Shown here in pieces: positions 31,015 through 39,962 of a DNA stretch of 64,000 nucleotides. The stretch lies in assembly GCA_904420015.1 (NCBI GenBank), contig CAJFTS010000008.1:43745-107744 (forward strand), in the 5' to 3' direction. Within the stretch, counting starts at the first letter, position 1, and every line of letters begins with the position of its first letter. The position numbers were made by a program, and so were the translations under genes. Under the pieces are notes generated by a model. The model saw only the letters and a program-made list of their open reading frames with translations. It had not been told where the DNA came from and did no database searches. Source of the stretch: an uncultured Clostridia bacterium (GTDB lineage: Bacteria > Bacillota > Clostridia > Oscillospirales > Acutalibacteraceae).

Positions 31015-31300
31015 TAAAATAAAAAAAGCCGCTTCCCGCCCTTTTCCAAAGAAAGGGACGAAAGCGAGCTTCCGCGGTACCACCCTACTTTTTGCATAAG
31101 CAAACACTCACGCGGCCGTTAACGGCGCCGGACCGTCACAGCCTACCCGGACAAAAGCCGCTCGGCCATGCCGCTCAGAAGTGAACTTCGGCGCTTGTAC
31201 CAACGGGAACCCGCTTCCAGCCGCAGGCGGTTTCTCTCTTTGCCGCTTTTGCATACCCGCGCTTACTCTCTTCCTCACTGCGTTTTCCTTACTATACCAC
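31015..31300 (-). promoter_or_regulatory. T-box riboswitch (phenylalanine) before pheST
   Basis: On the minus strand: AGAGAG, GTTGGTACAAG of stem I, specifier TTC in GCCGAAGTTCACTTCTGAG (complement at 31183-31185), the T-box AGGGTGGTACCGCGG near 31075, and a terminator stem (GAAGC.../...GCTTC region) ending in T7 near 31022. The TTC codon matches phenylalanine. Confidence 0.92.
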
Positions 31301-31336
31301 GTCGCCTGCCAAAATGCAAGCGGTTTGAAAATACGA

Positions 31337-31365
31337 TTGAAATTGTCAGAAATTTGTGGTATAAT
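31337..31365 (+). promoter_or_regulatory. Consensus promoter for the DUF6106-type gene
   Basis: TTGAAA at 31337-31342 and TATAAT at 31360-31365 with a 17-base spacer. Confidence 0.85.
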
Positions 31366-31447
31366 ACTTTAAAAATTACGCGAATCGGAACTTTTTCAGC
31401 TGTAAATCACGGTTTTATACCGATAGAAAAGGATGTGCCTCTTATTC

Positions 31448-31969
31448 ATGGACGTTTTTATTGAGCAATTGGTCAAGCGCAAAAAAGAGGGCAAGGACGT
31501 TGCGGTTATCATTCTTATCATTCTCGGCGCCATCGTGCTGGCCGCCGTCTTGACCTATCTGGGCTGGTGGTTTCTCGGTATGCCGGAAATCGCTTTCGTC
31601 TTGATCTTAGGCATCATCTACGGCGCATATATGCTCATCTCCAATCAGAACATTGAGTTTGAATACATCATTACAAACGGCGAGCTGGATGTGGACCGGA
31701 TTATCGCCCGCCGCAAGCGCAAGCGGATCGTCACCGTCTCCTGCCGGGATTTTGAGGATTTCGGCCGGTATGCGCCGCAGAAGTTCGCCAACCGCCGCTT
31801 TTCCACCCGGTTGACCTTGGCCTCCAAGCGGGAAGGGGAGGGGCTCTATTATGCGGTATTCAACCATGATACCATGGGCCATGTCCTTTTGGTGATGGAG
31901 CCGGATGAACGCACCCTGAAAACCATCGTGTCCTTCCTCAACCGCAATATATCCCGGGAAGGGCTGTAA
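31448..31969 (+). CDS. Small membrane protein, DUF6106-like
   Basis: 173 residues: a charged N-terminus (MDVFIEQLVKRKKEGKD), two close membrane helices (about 20-42 and 48-65) and a cytoplasmic-looking basic domain with ARRKRKRIVTVSCRDFEDF. It resembles the DUF6106 family of unknown function in Clostridia. ATG 31448 fits the family start and has AAAGGATG upstream; ATG 31433 lies too close to that site. It has its own promoter and terminator. Confidence 0.7.
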   Translation: MDVFIEQLVKRKKEGKDVAVIILIILGAIVLAAVLTYLGWWFLGMPEIAFVLILGIIYGAYMLISNQNIEFEYIITNGELDVDRIIARRKRKRIVTVSCRDFEDFGRYAPQKFANRRFSTRLTLASKREGEGLYYAVFNHDTMGHVLLVMEPDERTLKTIVSFLNRNISREGL

Positions 31970-32063
31970 GGGATCGTCGATTGGATTTTTCGCATACAGC
32001 CGCCTGTTTCGCCATAGGATAGGGAAGAGGCGGGTTTGAGGCCGAATATGCAACAACAGAATG

Positions 32064-32109
32064 AAAAAACGCCCGGGTACGAAGCTTTTCTTCGTCGCGG
32101 GCGTTTTTT
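32064..32109 (+). terminator. Terminator after the DUF6106-type gene
   Basis: A long stem with A6/T6 ends (AAAAAACGCCCG with CGGGCGTTTTTT) and an inner CGAAG/CTTCG stem. Confidence 0.88.
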
Positions 32110-32127
32110 GCAAAGGGAGGAAAAGAA

Positions 32128-33660
32128 ATGCAGATTTTAACCGCGCAGGCCACACGCTTGATGGAAGCTGAAGCGGTCCGGGAAGGTATCGGTTACCGGC
32201 AGCTGATGGAAAACGCCGGCCGGGCTGCGGCCGACCGGATCTGGGCGGCCTATGGAAAACCGGATTTGCCGGTGGCCGTATTCTGCGGCAAGGGGAACAA
32301 CGGCGGGGACGGATTGGTTGTCGCCCGCCGCCTCTGCGAGGCGGGCGCCCGGGTGTGGGCGGTGCTGGCGGGGGGGCCTCCCAAGACGGAGGACGCGGCC
32401 TATATGCTTACCCTGTTGGAAGGGCTGCCGGTCACCCTTGTGGAAAATGCAGAGGAGGGGATATCCGTTTTACCCTCTGCCGGTCTGGTGGTGGACGCCC
32501 TGTTCGGCATCGGCTTTCATGGAGAGCTCCGTCCTCCCTACGACGAGGTTGTCAGCGCAATCAACCGTGCGTCCGTACCGGTCGTGAGCTTAGACGTCCC
32601 CAGCGGCCTCGACAGCGACAGCGGGAGGGCGTCGTCCCTGCATGTGCATGCCGACCTGACGATTACCTTTTCCACCACAAAGCCGGTGCATGAGGTCTAT
32701 CCCGCGAAGGATTCCTGCGGCCGGGTGGAGGTGGCGCAGGTGGGGATCCCGCCGGAGATCCTTTGCCGAATGGACAGCGAGACCAGCGGCATCGGGGAAG
32801 AGGCGGTGCGTCTCTGCTTCCCGCCCCGCCGGGCCAATACCAATAAGGGGGATTACGGCAAGCTCCTTTGCGTGGCCGGTAGCCAGGGAATGACCGGCGC
32901 GGCCTACCTGAGCGTCAGCGCCGCCCTGCGCTGCGGGGCGGGGCTTGTCTACCTGGCCGCACCCAGGGAGGCGTGTACCATTTTGGCCGGACGGCTGACC
33001 GAGCCGGTGCTCTGCCCGCTGCCCCAGACCGAGGGCGGCACCCTGTCGGCGGAAGGCGCGCCGGTGCTGCGCAGCCGGCTGCGGGCGTCCTCCGCTTGCC
33101 TGATCGGCTGTGGGCTGGGCTGCAATCCGGATACCCGGAAGATTGTGGAGGATCTGCTGGTGCACGCAACAGTACCCATTGTGCTGGATGCGGACGGCAT
33201 AAACTGTGCCGCAGAGCATATAGATATATGGAAAAGAGCCGGCGCACCTCTGATTCTGACGCCGCATCCCGGGGAAATGGCCCGTCTGACCGGCATGTCC
33301 ATTGAGGAGATCCAGGCCGACCGCCTGCAAGCCGCCCGTTCCTTTGCGACGGAACACGGAGTGATTCTGGTTCTCAAGGGGGCGGGAACGGTGATCGGCC
33401 TGCCGGATGGGCGGTGCCTGATCAATACCACCGGGAACCCCGGCATGGCAAAGGGCGGCAGCGGGGACCTTCTGGCAGGGATGATCGCATCTTTCCTGGC
33501 GCAGGGGATGTCCCCCTGGGATGCCGCCATGTGCGGAGTCTATCTGCACGGAAAGGCGGGAGATCAAACGGCTGCAGCGCTTTCCGCTCAGGCCATGCTG
33601 CCCTCCGATCTGCTTGATCGGCTGCCTGCGCTCTTTCTCGAGATTGAAACGCAAGGGTGA
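32128..33660 (+). CDS. nnr: Bifunctional NAD(P)H-hydrate epimerase and dehydratase
   Basis: Repairs hydrated NAD(P)H. The 510-residue fusion has the N-terminal YjeF-N epimerase domain (about 1-210, with CGKGNNGGDG) and the C-terminal ribokinase-like ADP/ATP-dependent dehydratase (about 225-505), with the loop NPGMAKGGSGDLLAG carrying the catalytic aspartate. AAAGGGAGG lies upstream. The stop overlaps the start of the next lipoprotein gene (TGATG), so translation is probably coupled. Confidence 0.95.
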   Translation: MQILTAQATRLMEAEAVREGIGYRQLMENAGRAAADRIWAAYGKPDLPVAVFCGKGNNGGDGLVVARRLCEAGARVWAVLAGGPPKTEDAAYMLTLLEGLPVTLVENAEEGISVLPSAGLVVDALFGIGFHGELRPPYDEVVSAINRASVPVVSLDVPSGLDSDSGRASSLHVHADLTITFSTTKPVHEVYPAKDSCGRVEVAQVGIPPEILCRMDSETSGIGEEAVRLCFPPRRANTNKGDYGKLLCVAGSQGMTGAAYLSVSAALRCGAGLVYLAAPREACTILAGRLTEPVLCPLPQTEGGTLSAEGAPVLRSRLRASSACLIGCGLGCNPDTRKIVEDLLVHATVPIVLDADGINCAAEHIDIWKRAGAPLILTPHPGEMARLTGMSIEEIQADRLQAARSFATEHGVILVLKGAGTVIGLPDGRCLINTTGNPGMAKGGSGDLLAGMIASFLAQGMSPWDAAMCGVYLHGKAGDQTAAALSAQAMLPSDLLDRLPALFLEIETQG

Positions 33661-34196
33661 TGCATGTGATCAAAAAGTTGACGGGCCTGCTGCTGGCTCT
33701 CCTTCTTCTGCTGACCGGCTGCGGCAGCCAAGGGGGAGGAGGAGGCGCCTCCCAGCCGGATACCCTCAAGAATCCGTTTTCCTGCGTGGCGGACGTCCAT
33801 TATAACGAGATGGACATCAAAGCTAAGGTTACCAGCCCTTCCACGGGGCAGTATACCATTGAGGTGCTCGAGCCCGCCAGCTTGAAAGGGCTTACGGTGG
33901 GATGGAACGGCGAGGAGATACAGCTGGGATACCTTGGCCTTTCCATCGGCATCGATCCCGCCACCCTGCCGGATTCTCTGTTCGGCAGTATTTTGATTGA
34001 TGTTTTCAACCGCACGGCGGCTCAAGAGGGGATGTCCATTGAGACGGGGGAGAACGAGCTGGTTTTACACGGCAAAACCGATTCGGGTGATTTTACCATT
34101 TCCATGGACCGCGAGACCGGGGCGCTGAAAAGCGTGTCGGTGCCGTCGGTTGGCCTTGAGGCTCAGTTCAGTGAATTCACCACAGGCGGAGAATAG
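33660..34196 (+). CDS. Putative lipoprotein
   Basis: 178 residues with a lipoprotein signal: lysines, a leucine-rich core and LTGC (cysteine 21), then a GGGGG spacer. The rest is a mostly beta domain rich in short strands, with FTISMDRETGALKSVSVP near the end, reminiscent of LolA/LppX-like lipoprotein folds, but that is only an impression. The ATG at 33660 overlaps the nnr stop; a GTG three bases earlier is also possible. A strong hairpin starts at its stop codon. Confidence 0.72.
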   Translation: MHVIKKLTGLLLALLLLLTGCGSQGGGGGASQPDTLKNPFSCVADVHYNEMDIKAKVTSPSTGQYTIEVLEPASLKGLTVGWNGEEIQLGYLGLSIGIDPATLPDSLFGSILIDVFNRTAAQEGMSIETGENELVLHGKTDSGDFTISMDRETGALKSVSVPSVGLEAQFSEFTTGGE

Positions 34197-34236
34197 GAAC
34201 AGCGCGGTGCTCATCGGCGCCGCGCTGTTCCTATTC
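34191..34236. terminator. Long hairpin spanning the lipoprotein stop codon
   Basis: A stem of about 20 bp (GAATAGGAACAGCGCGGTGC pairing with 34217-34236, one G-T pair). It begins inside the last codons and has no clear T-run, so it may protect the 3' end of the mRNA as much as terminate it. Confidence 0.55.
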
Positions 34237-34239
34237 TGT

Positions 34240-34978
34240 CGACAAACACCGGCCTAGCCGGTAGAGAAAAAGAAAGCGATGGCGTTTGTTAAAACCCCAT
34301 CTTTGCTTATCCCAAAGTTTCCTATACCGCCTGCCGCATTGCTCCGCTTATCGTCCTGCCGGCAAGGGCTTGACGTCCCGCAGCCGCCGGCGAAAAAGCG
34401 CCGGGAGAGAGGGGGCCGCCCCTTCCCGGCCGAAGCCACGCCGTACCGGCCGCAGGCCGCCCCGTCCCTCCTGAACGCATACAATGATTGCGCCTGCCGC
34501 CGGATAGGGCGGTAAATCTTCGGCCGCCGGCGGGCAGCGGCGGGGATGAAGCGGTCCCCAATGGATTGCGCCCGGCCGGGAACCGCACGCCCTCCCGCGG
34601 CGCACGCCGCTGCCGATGTCCGATCCCCGCGCCGTTGCCGATCCCCGATCCCCTGCAAAGCAAAAAGGGGAGACCGTGCTTTTTTCTTCCCTACGCCGCC
34701 GGATAGGGCGGCCGGATGGGAGGTGCGGTGACGGACTGCCCCGGTAAGGGAACGGGCCTTCTTTGCCATGGAACATATTGCCGATGCTCCGGCGAGCCCC
34801 ATACCGCGGCCGATTGAACGGAAAGGCCGTTTTCAAAAGCAAGGGGTTTATCCCTTTGTTGGAATGGTCATATCTTTGGAGGGGGCTTTTGAGCCCAGAG
34901 CGGTTCTCATTGCCACGGCAGATCGTTTACTGCCGCCCAGGGTTCCCGCCTTGCCCTATGGAATAGCCCGCGGATTTT
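34240..34978. other. GC-rich region without a recognisable gene
   Basis: About 740 bases. Long open frames exist on both strands but their translations are arginine/proline-rich, without ribosome sites, and match nothing I know. The 17-mer GCCGCCGGATAGGGCGG occurs twice (about 34497 and 34695). It may be decayed coding sequence or spacer. Confidence 0.4.
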
Positions 34979-35587
34979 CTATTTTTCCAGCTGCTCCACA
35001 CGGGTGCACAGGGCCTTCAAAAGCTGCCGGTTGTGGCTGACGATCAGAAGCCCCAGCCTGCGCCGGTCGGCTTCCTCCATCAAAAAGCGCCAAATCTGCG
35101 CTTGGGTGATCAAATCCAGCATGGCGGTGATTTCGTCGCACAGCAGAAAGCGAAGGCCCGGGCGCAGGACCCTGGCAATGCAGAAGCGCTGCAGCTCGCC
35201 GCCGGAAAGCTCGCCGGGATAGCGGGAAAGCCAGGCGGGCGAAATGTGCAAAGCATCAAGCAGCCTCTGCTCGACGGGGCCTGCCTCCCGAAGGGTTTCC
35301 CCCAGCCGAAGCAGCGGGTCTAAAGCGGTCTCCGGGTGCTGCCAGATCATTTGAACCGGGCAAAAGCCCCGGAAGGACGCAAGCGGCTTTCCACCGAGAT
35401 GGATTTGCCCGCTGTCCGGCCGCTCATACCCGGCCAGCAGCTTGCACAGCGTCGTTTTTCCCCGGCCGCTGGGGGCGGACAGGCCGACCCGTTCGCCCGG
35501 CCGGATGGTCAGGCTTACCTGCCTGAGAACCCTCTCCTGCCCCTGCCCTGCATAGCCGAAGCTTACCTGTTTCGCCTCCAAGGTCAT
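34979..35587 (-). CDS. Nickel/peptide ABC transporter ATPase, second subunit
   Basis: 202 residues, at the short end for this group. Walker A is unusual (APSGRGKTT in place of GPSGSGKST), the Q-loop is IWQHPE, the signature LSGGELQR and Walker B FLLCDEITAMLD are intact. It lacks the C-terminal oligopeptide-type extension that its partner has. ATG 35587 overlaps the partner's stop (ATGA), with GGAGGAAA before it. It is the last gene of the lar-nik unit; assignment to nickel rests on the neighbours. Confidence 0.85.
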   Translation of the reverse strand: MTLEAKQVSFGYAGQGQERVLRQVSLTIRPGERVGLSAPSGRGKTTLCKLLAGYERPDSGQIHLGGKPLASFRGFCPVQMIWQHPETALDPLLRLGETLREAGPVEQRLLDALHISPAWLSRYPGELSGGELQRFCIARVLRPGLRFLLCDEITAMLDLITQAQIWRFLMEEADRRRLGLLIVSHNRQLLKALCTRVEQLEK

Positions 35588-36519
35588 GCGGTTTCCTCCT
35601 CCTCTGCCGTTAGGCAACGCACATATCCGCTGGATACCGCCCGGTAGGGAATGGACGCTTCCTTGCATTGCGCCCTACATCGGTCGCATCGGGGGGCAAA
35701 CAGGCATCCCTGCGCAATTTCACCCGGATAGGGCTGCGTCCCTGGGATCGGAATAAACCCGTTTTGCGGGAGGGCCTGGTACAGCGCCTTAGTATAAGGA
35801 TGCAGCAGCCTGCCCGCCGCAAAGGCGCAGGCGGGTGCCTCCTCCACCGTCTGCCCGGCGTAAAGGACCGCCACCCGGTCTGCAACCGTCAAAGCCAGCT
35901 CCAGATCATGGGTGATGAGAAGCACGCCGGCGCCGCCGTCGGCCAGTTCCCGGAAATGGCCCATAATTCGTCCGGCCGCCTGCGCGTCCAGCCCCGGCGT
36001 CGGCTCATCGGCAATGATTAGCCTGGGCGATTCGATGACCGCCGTAGAGATGAGCACCCGCCGCGCCATACCGCCGGACAGTGCAAAGGGATAGGCGTCC
36101 TCCACCTCGGGGCCAAGGCCGTAACGGGCCAGGACCGCCCGGCACCGGTCTAGGAGGGGTTTCCCCCTCCGTCCCTTGCGGATCTGCGGCCCTACCTTCA
36201 TTAAGGGGTCGAGATAGGTGACCCCCTGGGGAACCAGAACGATCTCCTTCCCCCGCAGCCGTGCGGCCCGCGCCTGGTCCAAAGCCTCCCCGCCGTAGCG
36301 AATGCTCCCCTCCAGGAAGGCGTTGTAGGGCAAAATCCCAAGGATGCCATGGGCCAGCAGGCTTTTTCCGGAGCCGCTCGCCCCTACCACGGCCACCACC
36401 TGCCCCGCCTCGATGGACAGGGAAAGGTCGTCGATTACATGCAGCCGGTGCCGGCGGGTTTTCGACGTATACTGGGTAAAGGAAATGGAAAGGTTCCTGA
36501 CCGAAAGAATCGGCTCCAT
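35584..36519 (-). CDS. Nickel/peptide ABC transporter ATPase, first subunit
   Basis: 311-residue Dpp/Nik-type ATPase. Walker A GASGSGKS (about 47-54), signature LSGGMARR and Walker B LIIADEPTPGLD are present. The C-terminal region carries the oligopeptide-transporter domain with four cysteines in GCLFAPRCDRCRAQC, which in related ATPases can hold an iron-sulfur cluster. Genes on both sides overlap or lie close, placing it in one transcript with the permeases. Confidence 0.9.
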   Translation of the reverse strand: MEPILSVRNLSISFTQYTSKTRRHRLHVIDDLSLSIEAGQVVAVVGASGSGKSLLAHGILGILPYNAFLEGSIRYGGEALDQARAARLRGKEIVLVPQGVTYLDPLMKVGPQIRKGRRGKPLLDRCRAVLARYGLGPEVEDAYPFALSGGMARRVLISTAVIESPRLIIADEPTPGLDAQAAGRIMGHFRELADGGAGVLLITHDLELALTVADRVAVLYAGQTVEEAPACAFAAGRLLHPYTKALYQALPQNGFIPIPGTQPYPGEIAQGCLFAPRCDRCRAQCKEASIPYRAVSSGYVRCLTAEEEETA

Positions 36520-36534
36520 CGTTTTCGCTCCCTT

Positions 36535-37362
36535 CTATTGGTGGACGCTGGCCGGATTTCCCATTTGCCGCAGGCGTTCGCCCATCCGGGCGAAAAGCAG
36601 GACCACCAGCACCAGCGAGAGGCCGGGAAACAAGGCCAGCCACCATTTCCCCGTGGTAAGGTAGCGCATGCTTTCCGACAGGATGATTCCGACGGCGGGC
36701 TGCTCCGGCGACAGCCCGAAGCCCAGGAAGGTGATGCTCGCCTCATGGAGAATGGCGTGGGGAAACTGTAAAATCAGCCCGGTGAGAAACTGCGCCAGCA
36801 GATGGGGAAGGAGGTGCCGGCGCGCAACGGCAAAGCGGGAGACTCCGAGCTTTTCCGCCGCAAGCAGATAAGGCGCCTGCCGCAGCTGGAATACCTCGGC
36901 GCGCACGACGCGGGCTAAGGCGGGCCAGTGGCTCAGGGAAACCCCCGCCACCACCCCGGCAAGCCCCTTCCCGAAGGCCAGGGAAAGCAGCATCACCAGC
37001 AGAATGTGGGGGATCCCCAGAAACAAATCCACGCACCAGGAGATACAGGCGTCCACCCGGCGGCCGAGGGTGGCTGCTGCCGTCCCCAGCAGCAGGGCAA
37101 GCACACAGCTGACCAGTGCGGTGAGAAGGCCGATGCGTATACTCAGGGAAAGCCCCGTCAGCGTGCGTGCAAGCATGTCCCGTCCCATCCAGTCGGTTCC
37201 AAACAGATGGGAAAGGGAGGGGGATAGGTTCTTTTGCGTAAAGTCCGTTTCCATTGCATAATCGGAGAGAAGGAGCCCCGCCGCCGTCACCGCACACAGG
37301 ACGAATGCGCAGGCGCTAAACAAAACGGCCGCGGATTTTCGGCGGTTCCAGTCTTTCTTCAT
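36535..37362 (-). CDS. Nickel/peptide ABC transporter permease, DppC/NikC type
   Basis: 275 residues with an N-terminal helix (about 11-32) and the binding-protein-dependent permease domain (about 75-270). HLFGTDWMGRDMLART is the hallmark sequence of the DppC/NikC group and the EAA-like cytoplasmic loop is AEKLGVSRFAVARRHLLP. It overlaps the upstream permease stop by four bases. Confidence 0.9.
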   Translation of the reverse strand: MKKDWNRRKSAAVLFSACAFVLCAVTAAGLLLSDYAMETDFTQKNLSPSLSHLFGTDWMGRDMLARTLTGLSLSIRIGLLTALVSCVLALLLGTAAATLGRRVDACISWCVDLFLGIPHILLVMLLSLAFGKGLAGVVAGVSLSHWPALARVVRAEVFQLRQAPYLLAAEKLGVSRFAVARRHLLPHLLAQFLTGLILQFPHAILHEASITFLGFGLSPEQPAVGIILSESMRYLTTGKWWLALFPGLSLVLVVLLFARMGERLRQMGNPASVHQ

Positions 37363-38351
37363 CTTTTCGCCGCCCTCCTTCGAATCCTTGGGTCCACCGC
37401 GCCGTACAGCAGGTCCGCCGCCAGATTCCCGCCAAAGACCATAGCGGCGGTTACCACCGTAATTCCCAGCAGCAGGGGCAGGTCACTGCCCAGGCCCGCC
37501 GTCACGGCCGCCTGCCCCAGCCCGGGGTAGGAAAAGACCTGCTCCACCAGCACCGAGCCGCCGATGATCTCACTGATGGAGGCAAATTGCAGGGTAATGG
37601 CCGGCAGCGCTACATTGCGCAAACCATGGCGCAGCAGGATGGAACGGCCGGATTCCCCTCTGGCCCGGGCGAAGAGCAGATAGTCGGATTCCATGATGTC
37701 CGCCATTTTCTCCCGGGTGTGCAGGGCAATGTTGGCCACGCCGGTGATGCTCAGCGTCAGCGCCGGCAAAACGGCGTGACGCAGCCGGTCCGCCAGCGTC
37801 ACACCAGCCGCGTCCATCCCGATGGGGACCGACAGGCCGATGGGGAGGATTCCCAGCCATACCGAAAAGACCATCAGCAGCAAAATGGCCAGCCAGAAGG
37901 CGGGCGTGCTGGAAATCAAAAGGCAGTATCCCCGGATCAGCTTATCCGGCCATCTGCCGCGGGTTGCGCCGGCCGTGACGCCGAGGATCAGCCCTAAGAT
38001 TCCGGAGAACAGCCAGGCAAACGCCATCAGCCACAGGGAGCTCGCCAGCCGCTGGCCAATGATTTGGGCCACCGGCTGCCGGTAGAGCAGGGAGGTCCCC
38101 ATATCCCCCCGCACGAAATCGGACAGCCAGCCCAGATACCGCTCCACCGGCGGCGTGTCCATCCCCCAGTATTCCTGCAAACCGGCGATCTGTTCCTGGC
38201 TCATGGAGCCTAGGGCCGCCTGCCCGATGTTGGTCTCAAGCGGATCCAAGGGGGAGGCGTTCATCAGCAGGAAGGCCGCCAGACTCACGCCGAGCAGCAG
38301 CAAAAGCATCCGAATCAGCTTTTTGCCCGCAAATTGCAGCCGGTGCTTCAT
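37359..38351 (-). CDS. Nickel/peptide ABC transporter permease, DppB/NikB type
   Basis: 330 residues with six predicted helices. The N-terminal helix (about 11-30), the SPLDP segment, the long YWGMDTPPVERYLGWL stretch and RARGESGRSILLRHGLRN (EAA loop) are typical of the DppB/NikB group. It is the first permease gene after the binding protein. Confidence 0.9.
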   Translation of the reverse strand: MKHRLQFAGKKLIRMLLLLLGVSLAAFLLMNASPLDPLETNIGQAALGSMSQEQIAGLQEYWGMDTPPVERYLGWLSDFVRGDMGTSLLYRQPVAQIIGQRLASSLWLMAFAWLFSGILGLILGVTAGATRGRWPDKLIRGYCLLISSTPAFWLAILLLMVFSVWLGILPIGLSVPIGMDAAGVTLADRLRHAVLPALTLSITGVANIALHTREKMADIMESDYLLFARARGESGRSILLRHGLRNVALPAITLQFASISEIIGGSVLVEQVFSYPGLGQAAVTAGLGSDLPLLLGITVVTAAMVFGGNLAADLLYGAVDPRIRRRAAKR

Positions 38352-38387
38352 CTTTCGTCCCTCCTTTTCGCTTGCGTTCCCTTGTTT

Positions 38388-39962
38388 TTATGACCAGCTC
38401 CATTGATCCACATTGTTGACGATAGACCAGCCGTGGCCGTGGGGATGGATCTTCTGCTCAGCCACTGCAAGCCCTTCCCGGGCCCAGTACAGATGGCTGA
38501 CGTTGACAAGCCATACCCATGGGACGTCCCCCTCCTGCGTCACCCCGGTGGAGCCGTCCCACTGGGCCTTCTGCCACAGCTGGTAGGCTTGCTCTAGATC
38601 GGCGCAGGCTAAGGCCGCGTCCATATACCCGTCCACCGTGGGGTTTGCATAGGGGGAATACTGGGCGCTGCCCGTATCCTCCATGGTGTGGTAGATGTTG
38701 TATAGCTCCATGGGCGTATGCGCCCCCCAGCCCCAAATCAGCGGGTCGGACAAAGCCCGGTCGTAGGCCGTATCCCATCCGACCCCTTCGATCTGGCAGG
38801 CGATGCCCAGTTTTTTAAGCTGGCTTGCCAGATCGGCCGCCAGCGCCTGGCGTACCGAATCCTCGCTGGAGTACAGAAGGGTCAGCTCGGCGCGGACGCC
38901 GTCCTTAACCCGCACGCCGTCGTCCCCCATGATCCAGCCCGCCTCCTCCAGCAGGGAAGCCGCACCCTGCGGATCGTATTCCACTTGGGAAGCGGCATTG
39001 TACCAGGGCATCTTGTCGCATACGCTGTAAGCCGGCGTACCGTAACCGTTTAGGACATGGTCGATCATTTCCTGCCGGTCCACCCCGATGTTGATGGCCC
39101 GCCGCACCGCTAGATCAGAGGTCACCGGGTTGCCGGTGACGGGGAGGTTGATCCCCCGGTTGTCCACGCTCTCAAACGCCAGCAGGTTATAACCCTGCGG
39201 CGCCTGGTCGGAATAGGTGGCGGAGGTGTAGGCCAAGTCCACCTGGCCGGCCTTAACGGCCAAAAACGCCGCGTCCTCCTCCATAAAGAGGATGGTGACC
39301 TGCTTGATCTTGGGAGCGTCCCCGTAATAATCGGGATTTGCCTCTAAAATTACCTGCTGGCCCCGATCCCATTGCTTGAGGAGATACCGGCCCGACCCGA
39401 TGGGGTTTTGCCCGTAGGTGGCGCTGTCGTAGGCATGCTCCGGCAGGATGCCCACAATCGCCATGGTATAAGGCCAGATGGAAAAGGGCGTTTTCATATG
39501 GAATAGGACGGTGGCGCCGTCCTTGGCCTCGGCGTAATCGAGCATGGTAAAGTCGTTGACCGAGCTTGACGCCTTAACGGTGTTGTAGGTAAAAGCCACG
39601 TCTTGCGCCGTCAGCGGCTGGCCGTCGGAAAAGCGCACGTCCTCCCGGATGGTCACCGTCCAGGTCAGGCCGTCCTCGCTGGAGATGCAGGAGGTGGCCA
39701 GGTCGTAGCCGATGGTCAAATCGGGGTTGGTGACGGTGAGGGTGCTTTGAATCAACGGCTCGTGGACATGCTCTCCCGCGCCCCAGCCGAAGGACGGGTC
39801 AAAGCCGGATTCCGGCTCCGATGTGGGGCCCATGGCGATCACCACCGTGTCCTTCGCCGCCTGGGATAGGGAAGAGGCGTTATCTTCCCGCCGGTCCTGG
39901 CAGCCGGAAAGGGCCCCGCAGGTCAAAAGCAGGCAAAGAAGGATGCCGGTCAACCGTCTCAC
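38388..39962 (-). CDS. Nickel/peptide ABC transporter substrate-binding lipoprotein
   Basis: 524 residues of the SBP family 5 (NikA/DppA-like). The GTG start at 39962 overlaps the larC stop and has AAGGAGGGG upstream; the long frame beyond it is not real coding. A lipobox LSGC (cysteine 21) ends the signal. The family features include SEPESGFDPSFGWG, GLTWTVTIREDVRFSDG and YDPQGAASLLEEAGW. Ligand could be a nickel chelate; that is inferred from the lar genes in the same unit, since the family also binds peptides. Confidence 0.88.
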   Translation of the reverse strand: MRRLTGILLCLLLTCGALSGCQDRREDNASSLSQAAKDTVVIAMGPTSEPESGFDPSFGWGAGEHVHEPLIQSTLTVTNPDLTIGYDLATSCISSEDGLTWTVTIREDVRFSDGQPLTAQDVAFTYNTVKASSSVNDFTMLDYAEAKDGATVLFHMKTPFSIWPYTMAIVGILPEHAYDSATYGQNPIGSGRYLLKQWDRGQQVILEANPDYYGDAPKIKQVTILFMEEDAAFLAVKAGQVDLAYTSATYSDQAPQGYNLLAFESVDNRGINLPVTGNPVTSDLAVRRAINIGVDRQEMIDHVLNGYGTPAYSVCDKMPWYNAASQVEYDPQGAASLLEEAGWIMGDDGVRVKDGVRAELTLLYSSEDSVRQALAADLASQLKKLGIACQIEGVGWDTAYDRALSDPLIWGWGAHTPMELYNIYHTMEDTGSAQYSPYANPTVDGYMDAALACADLEQAYQLWQKAQWDGSTGVTQEGDVPWVWLVNVSHLYWAREGLAVAEQKIHPHGHGWSIVNNVDQWSWS

